Source: Paramesorhizobium salinisoli (GTDB taxonomy: Bacteria > Pseudomonadota > Alphaproteobacteria > Rhizobiales > Rhizobiaceae). From it: 64,000 nucleotides of DNA. The DNA is taken from the NCBI RefSeq assembly GCF_003335045.1, contig NZ_QOZG01000004.1:62001-126000 (forward strand). The letters run 5' to 3'. Every line of letters begins with the position of its first letter. Positions within the stretch are counted from its first letter, which is position 1. The translations under genes and the position numbers were made by a program. Below the pieces are notes generated by a model, which saw nothing but the letters and a program-made list of their open reading frames with translations, was not told the DNA's origin and searched no databases. Shown piece after piece: positions 50,348 through 58,738 of this stretch.

Positions 50348-50932
50348 ATGACATCCCAGCAGCAGAAAAAGCCCGCGATGCGTCAGGGTTTCAAGACGAG
50401 CGAGTTCATCGTCTACCCCGCGCACGGCGTCGGCCAGATCGTTGCCATCGAAGAGCAGGAAGTGGCCGGCCACAAGCTCGAGCTTTTCGTCATTGATTTT
50501 CAGAAGGACAAGATGCGCCTCAAGGTGCCGGTCGCCAAGGCGTCCACCATCGGCATGCGCAAGCTGTCAGAAACGGATTATGTCGAGCGTGCGCTGAAAG
50601 TGGTGCAGGGTCGTGCCCGTATCAAGCGCACCATGTGGTCGCGCCGGGCGCAGGAATATGATGCGAAGATCAATTCCGGTGATCTCATCGCGATCTCGGA
50701 AGTCGTGCGCGATCTCTACCGTGCCGAAAACCAGCCCGAGCAGTCATATTCGGAGCGTCAGCTCTATGAAGCGGCGCTTGACCGCATGGCGCGTGAAATC
50801 GCCGCCGTCAACAAGATGTCGGAAACCGAGGCTGTCCGGTTGATCGAGGTAAATCTCGCCAAGGGGCCGAAGCGCGGCGCCAAGGCGGATGCCGAGGTTG
50901 AAGTCGAGGAAGACGAGGCGGAAGCCGCATAA
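50348..50932 (+). CDS. carD: CarD/CdnL family transcription factor
   Basis: 194-residue CarD_CdnL_TRCF protein, which binds RNA polymerase beta and stabilises open complexes at rRNA and other promoters. The RNAP-interaction domain is FKTSEFIVYPAHGVGQIVAI and ELFVIDFQKDKMRLKVPVAK; the helical DNA-binding part contains RTMWSRRAQEYDAKINSGDL. The C-terminal tail is acidic (EVEVEEDEAEAA). ATG at 50348 gives good spacing from GGGAG (50332-50336); an ATG at 50339 is only 2 nt after it. Followed by a strong terminator. Confidence 0.94.
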   Translation: MTSQQQKKPAMRQGFKTSEFIVYPAHGVGQIVAIEEQEVAGHKLELFVIDFQKDKMRLKVPVAKASTIGMRKLSETDYVERALKVVQGRARIKRTMWSRRAQEYDAKINSGDLIAISEVVRDLYRAENQPEQSYSERQLYEAALDRMAREIAAVNKMSETEAVRLIEVNLAKGPKRGAKADAEVEVEEDEAEAA

Positions 50933-50956
50933 TAGCGCGCCTCCCGCATTATCTTT

Positions 50957-50985
50957 AAAAAGCCCGGCACTGCCGGGCTTTTTAT
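50957..50985 (+). terminator. Intrinsic terminator of carD
   Basis: AAAAAGCCCGGCA and TGCCGGGCTTTTT form a 13-bp perfect dyad around a single C, with T-run on the plus strand; likely bidirectional. Confidence 0.92.
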
Positions 50986-51188
50986 TTATGTCCGCATTTT
51001 CGTGCTCCCGGCCATGTGCTGAATGTGAGACCCGTCCCAGACCTGACCCGTCCGAGATCTGAATCGTGCAGGAGCGGGGAACCGCAGGACTTTTCGCGCG
51101 TTTGCACCATGGCCAGGAACTTCTCTGGCCACTTCTTTCATTGTTTGACATCTCCCAGGCCGGCGGCGGCCACATCCAGGAGAACGAT

Positions 51189-52109
51189 ATGAAGCAGGTT
51201 GCCGAAAGCCGTTCCCCCGCCACCCGGTCATCTGGGCGATCAACTTGCGGGTCGTCTCCCCTCAATCAGTCGATGATACGAAGTGCGATGGCCGCGCCCT
51301 ATCTGGAGCGGGAGGAGGAGCGGGAACTGGCCATCCGCTGGAAAGAGAAGCGGGACCAGGAGGCTCTGCACCGCATCACTTCGGCACATATGCGGCTGGT
51401 GATCTCGATGGCTTCGCGGTTCCGCAGGTTCGATCTGCCGATGAGCGACCTCGTCCAGGAAGGACATGTCGGGCTGCTGGAGGCGGCGGTCCGCTTCGAG
51501 CCTGAACGCGAGGTGCGGTTTTCCACTTATGCGACGTGGTGGATCCGCGCGTCCATGCAGGACTATATCCTTCGCAACTGGTCTATCGTGCGCGGAGGCA
51601 CCAGTTCGACACAGAAGGCGCTCTTCTTCAACCTGCGCAGATTGCGGGCGCGGCTCGTCCAGGAAGATGAAGCCCTATCCCAGGCGGATGTCTATCATCG
51701 CATTTCCGTCCGTCTCGGCGTATCGACGGCCGATGTCGAGCTGATGGATTTCAGGCTTTCAGGACCCGACAGTTCGCTCAGCACCCCCGTTTCGGGTGAT
51801 GACAGCAGCAATCTGGAAAGAATGGACTTTCTCGTCGATGACAGCCCACTCCAGGATGAAATCGTCGAAGGAGCGATCGATTCGGAGCGGCGGTCGTCCT
51901 GGCTGACGCAGGCGCTGGCGGTGCTTAACGAACGGGAACTGCACATTATTCGCGAGCGTCGCCTCGATGACGAAGGCGCGACCCTGGAGGCGCTGGGGGA
52001 AAGCCTCGGAATATCCAAGGAACGCGTGCGGCAGATCGAGAATCGCGCGTTGGAAAAACTGAAGACCGCTCTTCTCAGCAAGCACGAAATTTCCGCCTAT
52101 CAGGCGTGA
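51189..52109 (+). CDS. rpoH: RpoH-family (sigma-32) heat-shock sigma factor
   Basis: 306-residue sigma-70 family factor. Region 2 reads HMRLVISMASRFRRFDLPMS, DLVQEGHVGLLEAAVRF and RFSTYATWWIRASMQDYILR; the RpoH box QKALFFNLRRLR follows. Region 4.2 is TLEALGESLGISKERVRQIE. The box makes it an RpoH rather than RpoD. AGGAG six bases before ATG 51189 supports this start. Brucella and many Rhizobiales carry two RpoH proteins; I cannot tell which this is, though its position near thiamine genes suggests RpoH2. Converges with the M48 gene, 6 bp apart. Confidence 0.93.
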   Translation: MKQVAESRSPATRSSGRSTCGSSPLNQSMIRSAMAAPYLEREEERELAIRWKEKRDQEALHRITSAHMRLVISMASRFRRFDLPMSDLVQEGHVGLLEAAVRFEPEREVRFSTYATWWIRASMQDYILRNWSIVRGGTSSTQKALFFNLRRLRARLVQEDEALSQADVYHRISVRLGVSTADVELMDFRLSGPDSSLSTPVSGDDSSNLERMDFLVDDSPLQDEIVEGAIDSERRSSWLTQALAVLNERELHIIRERRLDDEGATLEALGESLGISKERVRQIENRALEKLKTALLSKHEISAYQA

Positions 52110-52115
52110 AAATTC

Positions 52116-53594
52116 CTATTCGCTGATGATTTTCACGCGATCACCGACGGAGACCGTGCCGCCGGGGGGAAGCGCGTTGAGGAGGCGGAATAGGTCAAGC
52201 TTGCGATCGGTGCCCTGCATTCTCGCCGATAGCGTGCCGATGGTCTCCCCCGGCTTCACGGTGACGACACGGATACGCAAGGGCTTGATGGCTTCTTTTT
52301 CCGCCGGCGAAAGAATCTTGAAGCTCTGGGTGACGGCCTGCGAGGCAGGCAGGAGAGCGGTGCTGTCCTTGGGCGCTGCGGTCAGGAAGCGATAGACCTT
52401 CTCGCCGGCGCCGACCACCAATATGTCGAATTGCCAGCGATCAGCGCTGGCGCGCGCTGTCGCGGCGGGCATGCCGTTCAGCGTCGTGGCGCGAACAGAG
52501 GATTCATCAAGCCCCGATACCCATCCGCTCTTGATATAATCAGTCAGGCTCGAACCGCTGGCAAGCGGCGCTCCATCGAATCTGATGGCGATCTCGCCCG
52601 GCCCCGTCGCCATCACCGCGTCGGCTGAATTGTCGATGGTGAAACCTGCCGGCACGGTAAAGGTCACGCCGAGCTTGGGGTGGAGGAAGGTACGGCCTCG
52701 CACATAGCCCTCATCGGGCGTGTCGCCATAGAGGATGCCATCGATGCCATTGAGAAAGGCATCGCGGTCCGTCGTGCCGACACCCGGCGCGCCGATCCTG
52801 CGCGCATGTCCCATGGCAAGCTCAATGCGCTGCGGTGTTGCCGGATGCGTCGCCAGGAAGTCGAGGCTTGCGTCGGTGGCCCCCGATACCGAGCGAAAGC
52901 TCTGATAGGCTTCCATCGATTGCAGGAAGCGGGCTGAAGCAAAGGGATCATAGCCGGCTTCGCCGATGGACTTGATGCCGACCGCGTCGGCCTGGAGTTC
53001 CTGATTGCGGGAAAATTGCGCGAGGCGCAATTTGCCGCGCAGCAGCGCCTCGCGGCCCGCCATATCGTCATGCAACACCTCAGAGACGACCCGGCCCGCG
53101 ATGGCGGCTTCCGCCTCCTTCTGCTGACGCTGGACGCCGTGATTGGCGGTGACATGCGCCATCTCGTGGGCGATGACGGCTGCGACTTCCGCGGAATCAT
53201 TGGCAAGCGCCAGAAGCCCGCGGGTGACGTAGACAAACCCGCCCGGCAACGCGAAGGCGTTGATGTTGGGCGAATTGAGAATGGTGATGCGGTAGACCTG
53301 CTGCGGGTTATCAGAAACCAGCGTCAACTTGCCGACGATCTTGGCGACCATGCGCTCGAGCTTCGGATCGTTATATTCTCCGCCATAAGTGGCGAGGATG
53401 CGCGGATGCTGCTCGGCGCCGAGCTTGGCCAGCCGGTCATTGCGGGTAACGTTGTCGACGGTGATCGGATTGGCGGAAGGGCCGAGGGCGACATCCTGCT
53501 TGCTCAGGTCGAGCGCCTGACAGCCGGAAAGGAGGACAAGCAAAAGCGCGCCCGGCATCATTCGTGGCGGCAGCAATCGTCTTGTGTGGCGCAT
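52116..53594 (-). CDS. M48 metalloprotease lipoprotein with C-terminal LysM-like domain
   Basis: 492 residues. Signal peptide with lipobox (GALLLVLLSGC, lipid Cys25). The M48 zinc site is HEMAHVTANH at residues 143-152, with the third ligand in NQELQADAVG. A central beta-rich region follows, and the end (RVVTVKPGETIGTLSARMQG, LPPGGTVSVGDRVKI) is LysM-like. The closest characterised relative is the periplasmic BepA/LoiP-type quality-control protease. ATG at 53594 begins the signal peptide; the in-frame extension to 53747 has no signal character. Convergent with rpoH. Confidence 0.88.
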   Translation of the reverse strand: MRHTRRLLPPRMMPGALLLVLLSGCQALDLSKQDVALGPSANPITVDNVTRNDRLAKLGAEQHPRILATYGGEYNDPKLERMVAKIVGKLTLVSDNPQQVYRITILNSPNINAFALPGGFVYVTRGLLALANDSAEVAAVIAHEMAHVTANHGVQRQQKEAEAAIAGRVVSEVLHDDMAGREALLRGKLRLAQFSRNQELQADAVGIKSIGEAGYDPFASARFLQSMEAYQSFRSVSGATDASLDFLATHPATPQRIELAMGHARRIGAPGVGTTDRDAFLNGIDGILYGDTPDEGYVRGRTFLHPKLGVTFTVPAGFTIDNSADAVMATGPGEIAIRFDGAPLASGSSLTDYIKSGWVSGLDESSVRATTLNGMPAATARASADRWQFDILVVGAGEKVYRFLTAAPKDSTALLPASQAVTQSFKILSPAEKEAIKPLRIRVVTVKPGETIGTLSARMQGTDRKLDLFRLLNALPPGGTVSVGDRVKIISE

Positions 53595-53837
53595 CGTTGC
53601 GCCTGCTGGTTCCGACTGCGAATTCAGAATCTTGTCCTCATGTGATTCTTCGTGTGCCGCTTTTGCTGCACGCACGCTAACAGAGAGCGTGTGGCGCACA
53701 AGAGCGGTTGATCGCCGACGCAGCTTGTTGCCGCCGATTGGGGGCAAAATATGTCAAATCTGCCGCATATCGGACGCAAAGCGTTTGGACCGGCAGACAA
53801 TCTGCTGGCGTTGTTCCTCACGCGTCCGCCTCAGAAC

Positions 53838-54566
53838 TCAGGCGGTGGTGCCCATATAGCGCTTCAGCGCTTCCGGCCCCTTGTCCGAGAGCAGGTCGCT
53901 GGCGCTGCCGCTTGCGGCTACCACGCCATTCTCCAGGAAAATCAGCGCGGCGTCGAGATGCAACGCGTCTTCGGGATGATGCGTGACCATCAGGACGGTC
54001 ATCGCCGTTTCCGCATGCAGAGCCTTTATGAGATCGAGCATCTGGATGCGCAGCGCCGGTCCGAGCGAGGCGAAGGCTTCGTCGAGCAACAGAACCGGGC
54101 GGTTGCGGACAAGCGCGCGCGCAATCGCCACACGCTGTTTTTCGCCGCCGGACAGCGCCTGGGGTTTGCGCTTTTCCTTGCCCGCGAGGCCGACGCGGGC
54201 AATGGCGCTTTCCACTGCGGCGCGGTCGGCGGCCGTCAGCTTCAGCTTTGGCGAGCGGCCGAGCGCTATATTGGCCTCGACATCGAGATGGGCAAAGAGA
54301 TTGTTCTCCTGAAACACCATCGAAACCGGGCGTTCCGCCGGTGGTGTGCGGGTGACGTTCATGTGGCCAATATGGATGGTGCCCGATTGGGGCGTCTCGA
54401 AACCGGCGATCAGGTTGAGAAGCGTCGATTTTCCGGAGCCGCTGGGGCCGATAATGGCGGCGATCTGCGCGGCGGGAACACTCAGATCGAAGTGCATCCG
54501 CATTTCGCCATAGCTGAAGCGAACTTCCTCAAGTGCGACTTTTGCTCCCCCCGTCTTGTCGGTCAT
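53838..54566 (-). CDS. thiQ: Thiamine ABC transporter ATPase ThiQ
   Basis: 242-residue ABC ATPase: Walker [15 protein letters not shown]-loop [19 protein letters not shown], signature [16 protein letters not shown], Walker [16 protein letters not shown] and switch His [11 protein letters not shown]. The [18 protein letters not shown] block is typical of ThiQ. The start overlaps the thiP stop as ATGA. It energises ThiBPQ import of thiamine and TPP. Last gene of thiBPQ; there is no clear terminator before the M48 gene start. Confidence 0.94.
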   Translation of the reverse strand: MTDKTGGAKVALEEVRFSYGEMRMHFDLSVPAAQIAAIIGPSGSGKSTLLNLIAGFETPQSGTIHIGHMNVTRTPPAERPVSMVFQENNLFAHLDVEANIALGRSPKLKLTAADRAAVESAIARVGLAGKEKRKPQALSGGEKQRVAIARALVRNRPVLLLDEAFASLGPALRIQMLDLIKALHAETAMTVLMVTHHPEDALHLDAALIFLENGVVAASGSASDLLSDKGPEALKRYMGTTA

Positions 54567-56230
54567 CGCATGCTTTCCGCCGGTTCAGCGCGCTTCGATC
54601 CACGGTCGGCCAGCATCATCAGTCCGAGGCTCAATACCCCCAGAATCAGCGCCAACCCCGCCGCATCCAAGGTGCGATAGCTGCCCATGCGCTGCAACAG
54701 AAGATAAGGCAGGGTCTGCACTGCGTCGCTGCCGAAAAGCGCGATGGTGCCGAGGTCGCCGAGCGATAGGGCCATGGCAAAGGCGAAGGCGACGCCGAGC
54801 GGGCGGCGCAACACTGGCCAGTCGACGACGCGTAGGCGTGTCCAGCCGGTGATGCCGAGCTGCGCGCAGAGCCTGTTGTGCCTGGCGCTGGCGGTATCCC
54901 ATGTCGGACGCAGGATCTGCACGGCAAAGGGCATGGCCATGGCGGCGTTGACCGATATCACCATCCAGGGCGCGAAACCAAAGGGATCGCCGAAATGGCG
55001 CAGCAGAATGAACCAGCCCGCACCAATAATGATCGGCGGCACGACGAGGATGAGACTGGCGCCGGTGTCCAACGCGCGTTCGAACAGGGAGCCGATTCCG
55101 ACGAGGGATCGTTTGATACCGGCTTTCCGGTTTGCCGCCACCGCCTCGCGCCCCGCGACGAGGGCAAGCGAAAGCAGGACGGAGACGAAAGCCGCGGTTG
55201 CGCCGAGAACAAGGCTGGTGGAGATCGCTCGCCACACGACTCGCTCACTCATCAGGCGGCCGAGATCGGCGGCTAACCCCGAGACGACCGTGCCGGCCAG
55301 CGGCAGCGCGACAAAAAAGAGGGCGAGCAGGATGATGGCTGTATTGACGAGCCGCTCACCTGCACCGAATTTTTCATAGCGGCGCGTGGTGACGGCGAGC
55401 GAAAAGCCTTCCTCGGTCGGCCTGCCGGTGAGGCGGAAGAGCGAAAGAATGGCAAGCGTCAGCGTCAACTGGGTGAGCGTCAGGGCGACGGCCCGGCCGA
55501 TATCGAAGTCAAAGGCCAGGGCTTGATAGATCGCCACCTCCAGTGTCGTGGCGCGCGGACCGCCGCCGAGCGTCAGGACGATGGTGAAGGACGTAACGCA
55601 GAGCATGAAGATCAGGCCCATGATGCCGGGCAGGTTGCGGGCGATGGCGGGCCATTCGATGAGGCGGAAGCGGGTGCCACCGCCCATGCCGAGTTGCGCC
55701 GACAGTTTCCAGTAGTCGGCGGGAATGGAATCGAGCCCGACCAGCATGAAGCGCACCGCCAGCGGCAAGTTGAAGAAGACATGCGCCAGGAGAATGCCTG
55801 ATATGCCGTAGATATCAGGAATGAAGCCGAAGCCGAGTGACTGTGAGGCATGGGCGATGAGGCCGTTGCGCCCATAGATGCTGGTGATGCCGAGTACCGC
55901 GACAAGGGCAGGCAGCGCGAGCGGAAGGGCGAAAAGCCTGAAGACGAAAGCCCTGCCCATGAAATGCTGATGCGCATGAAGGGCCCGCGCTACGGGGAGG
56001 GCGAGGCCGACCGACAGCACTGTCGAGAGAAGCGCTTGCCACAATGTGAACCGTGCTACCCGCCAGAGATAAGCATCGAACCCGGCAAAGGCGGCGTTGG
56101 TGTCGCGAGAGGCCTCGAACCCAAGCGAAAAAAGCGCCCCGCCGGCGAGCAGCATGAGGAAAGCCAGGGCGATGGCGCCCGCCACCATTTTGGGTTCAAA
56201 ATGGAATGTCCGCGTGCCGGTCGCAATCAC
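54563..56230 (-). CDS. thiP: Thiamine ABC transporter permease ThiP
   Basis: 555-residue fused double permease with about 12 membrane segments in two homologous halves (each with a permease loop such as [20 protein letters not shown] in the first and [20 protein letters not shown] in the second). The start is GTG at 56230 ([11 protein letters not shown], read as fMet), one base after the thiB stop; no ATG nearer the first helix has a ribosome site except one at 56188. Partner of ThiB and ThiQ. Confidence 0.94.
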   Translation of the reverse strand: MIATGTRTFHFEPKMVAGAIALAFLMLLAGGALFSLGFEASRDTNAAFAGFDAYLWRVARFTLWQALLSTVLSVGLALPVARALHAHQHFMGRAFVFRLFALPLALPALVAVLGITSIYGRNGLIAHASQSLGFGFIPDIYGISGILLAHVFFNLPLAVRFMLVGLDSIPADYWKLSAQLGMGGGTRFRLIEWPAIARNLPGIMGLIFMLCVTSFTIVLTLGGGPRATTLEVAIYQALAFDFDIGRAVALTLTQLTLTLAILSLFRLTGRPTEEGFSLAVTTRRYEKFGAGERLVNTAIILLALFFVALPLAGTVVSGLAADLGRLMSERVVWRAISTSLVLGATAAFVSVLLSLALVAGREAVAANRKAGIKRSLVGIGSLFERALDTGASLILVVPPIIIGAGWFILLRHFGDPFGFAPWMVISVNAAMAMPFAVQILRPTWDTASARHNRLCAQLGITGWTRLRVVDWPVLRRPLGVAFAFAMALSLGDLGTIALFGSDAVQTLPYLLLQRMGSYRTLDAAGLALILGVLSLGLMMLADRGSKRAEPAESMR

Positions 56231-56231
56231 T

Positions 56232-57236
56232 CTATTTGCTCATCGCGGCGAGCCATTCATCGATCCATGCCTTGCGATTCTTCGCAATGTCGTCCGGTTG
56301 CAGCATCAGGATCTTGGTGGGTTTCACGAGCGTGTCGAAGGCGGGGTTAAGCGGCTTCGAGGTCTTGCCTGCCGGGAACATCCAGTTGGTTTCCGGGATG
56401 ACGTCCTGAAAGCCGGGGCCGGTCATGAAGGTCAGGAATTTCGCGGCGAGCGGGTTCTTCGTGCCGTTCACGGTCGTACCGGCGAGCTCGATCTGCAGGT
56501 ACTGGCCTTCCGCGAAGGCGGCCGCCTTATAGAGGTCCTCCTTGTCGACAATGATGTGAAAGGCCGGCGAGGTGGTGTAGGAGAGCACCATTGGCGCTTC
56601 ACCTCGCAGGAAAAGTCCATAGGCCTCTGCCCAGCCCGGCGCCACCGTCAGAACGCGGTGCCTCAGCTTGTCCCAGGCCCCTGCCGCATTGTCGCCATAG
56701 ATCGCCTTGACCCAGAGCAACAGACCAAGGCCCGGCGTCGAGGTGCGCGGATCCTCGATGACGATCTTTTGCGAGGCGTCTCCCTCGACCAGCTCCTTCA
56801 TGCTTGTCGGCGGGTTGGCGAGCTTTTCGCTATTATAGACCACGGCGAAATAACCGTAATCATAGGGCACGAAGATGTCGTCCTCAAAGCCGCCCGGAAC
56901 GTTTATGTCAGAGGTGTCGATCCCGTGTGGGGCAAAGAGGCCGCTTTGCCTGGCTTCCGTGACCAAATTGGTGTCAAGGCCGAGCACGATATCGGCCTTG
57001 GTGCTCTGGCCTTCCAGCTTCAGGCGGTTGAGTAGCGCCACGCCATCCGTCGCCGCCACCCATTCGATCGTGCAATCGCATTGCTTCTCGAAATTCTCCT
57101 TGACCTTCGGCCCCGGCCCCCACTCGGCGGTGAAGCTCTCATAGGTGTAAATGGTGAGCGTATCCTTCGCAGCCGCCGGTGCGGCGAGACCGAGCAATGC
57201 GACGGCGGCGAAGGCAAGGAATTTTACTGGTATCAT
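56232..57236 (-). CDS. thiB: Thiamine-binding periplasmic protein ThiB
   Basis: 334-residue thiamine/TPP-binding protein with signal peptide ([23 protein letters not shown]). The ThiB family opening [20 protein letters not shown] is present, with [20 protein letters not shown] and the C-terminal [20 protein letters not shown]. First gene of the operon. A TPP-riboswitch-like element lies 57-142 bp upstream on the same strand, so repression by intracellular TPP is expected if it is functional. Divergent from thiN. Confidence 0.95.
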   Translation of the reverse strand: MIPVKFLAFAAVALLGLAAPAAAKDTLTIYTYESFTAEWGPGPKVKENFEKQCDCTIEWVAATDGVALLNRLKLEGQSTKADIVLGLDTNLVTEARQSGLFAPHGIDTSDINVPGGFEDDIFVPYDYGYFAVVYNSEKLANPPTSMKELVEGDASQKIVIEDPRTSTPGLGLLLWVKAIYGDNAAGAWDKLRHRVLTVAPGWAEAYGLFLRGEAPMVLSYTTSPAFHIIVDKEDLYKAAAFAEGQYLQIELAGTTVNGTKNPLAAKFLTFMTGPGFQDVIPETNWMFPAGKTSKPLNPAFDTLVKPTKILMLQPDDIAKNRKAWIDEWLAAMSK

Positions 57237-57292
57237 CGGCGTTTCCTTTGTCGTTCGTCGTCGAAAGGATCAAGCGCCGAACCAGGGTCGCG

Positions 57293-57378
57293 TCCAATCC
57301 CTCCGCCGGTATCTACCCGACCATCTGGTTGGCCGGATCATCGTCCTCGCAGCCGCTTGTCGAACGTCGCACACTGTT
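57293..57378 (-). promoter_or_regulatory. TPP riboswitch-like leader of thiBPQ, 5' half diverged
   Basis: Read on the minus strand the 3' half is clear: AACCAGATGGTCGGGTAGAT then ACCGGCGGAGGGATTGG, matching the P4-P5 region of thi boxes (AACCTGATC...CGGGTA...ATACCGGCG.AGGGA) with small changes. The J3/2 motif normally CTGAGA reads CTGCGA in AAGCGGCTGCGAGGACG, and I cannot form the usual P2 helix. It may be a divergent functional switch or a decayed one. The surrounding 315 bp (57237-57551) has no other gene. Confidence 0.5.
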
Positions 57379-57551
57379 AGAGCAGGTCGACATTAATGAC
57401 GGGAGTCGGGCTTCGCAAGCGGGAGAGCGGCAGTGGGTTAAGTCTTCCTTGTCGCATGCTCTTTTTGCGTCCTTCGCGGATCTGCGACGGCTTGCAACCT
57501 ATCGGCAACCACAGCCTTTCAGCTCGACACGGCGCATGGTAAGAGCCGCGG

Positions 57552-58184
57552 ATGAGCAGATTTCTCATTCTCCTCGGCGGGCACCTAACGGTAACAGAAC
57601 GACTGAAGCGCCAGATTGCCGGCGCGCGGGTTCTGGCGGCAGACAGCGGCATGCGCCATGCCGCTGTCCTCGGTGTCGAGCCGGAATTATGGCTCGGAGA
57701 TTTCGATTCGACTGCGCCGGCCCTGGCGCGGCGCTACAAACATGTGCCACGGCGCACTTTCCCCCCCGCAAAGGACATGACAGACGGCGAACTTGCGCTC
57801 CACGAGGCATTTGCGCTGGGCGCGACAAGCGTCATCCTGTGCGGCGCATTCGGGGGGTCGCGGACCGACCATACCATGCTGCATCTGACCATGGCGACGG
57901 CCCAGGCCGCCAAGGGGCGCGAGATCTTCCTGTCGAGCGGCGTTGAAGAAGCCTGGCCGATTCTGCCGGGCACACATGCGCCCGATTTGCCCGACGGAGC
58001 ACTCTTCAGCATCATCGGCTTTACAACGCTCGAAGGCTTGACGATCACAAGTGTCGAATGGCCGTTAGACAATGTGAAGGTCCCGTTCGGCTCTTCGCTC
58101 ACGGTTTCCAACGTCGTCAAGGGAACTCTCGGCGTTCTGCTGCGTTCAGGATGCGGCGTTCTTGTCGCGACGCTGGAGGAATGA
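57552..58184 (+). CDS. thiN: Thiamine pyrophosphokinase
   Basis: 210-residue thiamine diphosphokinase converting thiamine and ATP to TPP. The family motifs VLAADSGMRHAAVLG, LWLGDFDS, FPPAKDMTDGELALHEAF and LCGAFGGSRTDHTMLHL are all present, and the C-terminal part forms the TPK binding domain. It is divergent from thiBPQ, so thiamine uptake and activation genes share a 315-bp control region. The start has only a weak GAGCCGCGG before it. Confidence 0.93.
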   Translation: MSRFLILLGGHLTVTERLKRQIAGARVLAADSGMRHAAVLGVEPELWLGDFDSTAPALARRYKHVPRRTFPPAKDMTDGELALHEAFALGATSVILCGAFGGSRTDHTMLHLTMATAQAAKGREIFLSSGVEEAWPILPGTHAPDLPDGALFSIIGFTTLEGLTITSVEWPLDNVKVPFGSSLTVSNVVKGTLGVLLRSGCGVLVATLEE

Positions 58185-58296
58185 GCTGACATGGGGTACT
58201 GAGCAGGCAGAGGGCTATTGTAAATTCAACGGGATGGTGCCACCTTGTTCCCGCCGCTTTGGGGACGCAACGTTGGCCGCATTTGATTCTTGAACG

Positions 58297-58308
58297 GGAG
58301 AATTCTCC
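58297..58308 (+). promoter_or_regulatory. Palindrome overlapping the ribosome-binding site
   Basis: GGAGAATTCTCC is a perfect palindrome immediately before the ATG at 58309. Its left half is the Shine-Dalgarno GGAG and its right half CTCC, which would pair with it in a 4-bp hairpin. Confidence 0.35.
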
Positions 58309-58590
58309 ATGAATAAACGTCTTTCCATGATCGTAGTCAGCGGGCTGCTTGCCCTATCCACCGCTGCCTGCACCACTGCCGACCAGCGTACTGCCGGATA
58401 CGGCGTAGGCGGCGCAGCTATTGGCGGCTTGGCCGGCGGAGCCCTTGGCGGTACGCGTGGTGCACTGGGAGGTGCAGCGCTGGGTGGCTTGGCAGGTGTG
58501 CTGATCGGCTCGGCCCAGCCGCGCAACGGTGTCCAGTACTGCCGCTATCGTGACCAGTATGGCCGGACCTATGAGGCGCGCTGCCAGTAA
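58309..58590 (+). CDS. Glycine-zipper outer-membrane lipoprotein
   Basis: 93 residues with lipoprotein signal (MIVVSGLLALSTAAC). The mature part contains repeated GxxxG-type Gly zippers (GYGVGGAAIGGLAGGALG, GALGGAALGGLAGVLIGS) and an end CRYRDQYGRTYEARCQ with two cysteines. This resembles the YMGG/17-kDa surface antigen type. Function unknown; probably outer-membrane associated. A strong terminator follows. Confidence 0.8.
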   Translation: MNKRLSMIVVSGLLALSTAACTTADQRTAGYGVGGAAIGGLAGGALGGTRGALGGAALGGLAGVLIGSAQPRNGVQYCRYRDQYGRTYEARCQ

Positions 58591-58616
58591 TCTGCTGGTT
58601 GAAGCGAATTCGAACA

Positions 58617-58647
58617 GACAGGCCGGGGAAACCCGGCCTGTCTTGTT
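58617..58647 (+). terminator. Intrinsic terminator after the glycine-zipper gene
   Basis: GACAGGCCGGG, loop GAAA, CCCGGCCTGTC followed by TTGTTTT; 11-bp perfect stem with GNRA loop. Confidence 0.9.
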
Positions 58648-58738
58648 TTGGACGCGCCGTATCATTTGACAGAATGGCCTTTCTCGCGGACAAGCGCATC
58701 AATCGATTTTTGCAGCAACAGTATTGGCCTAGCATTCC

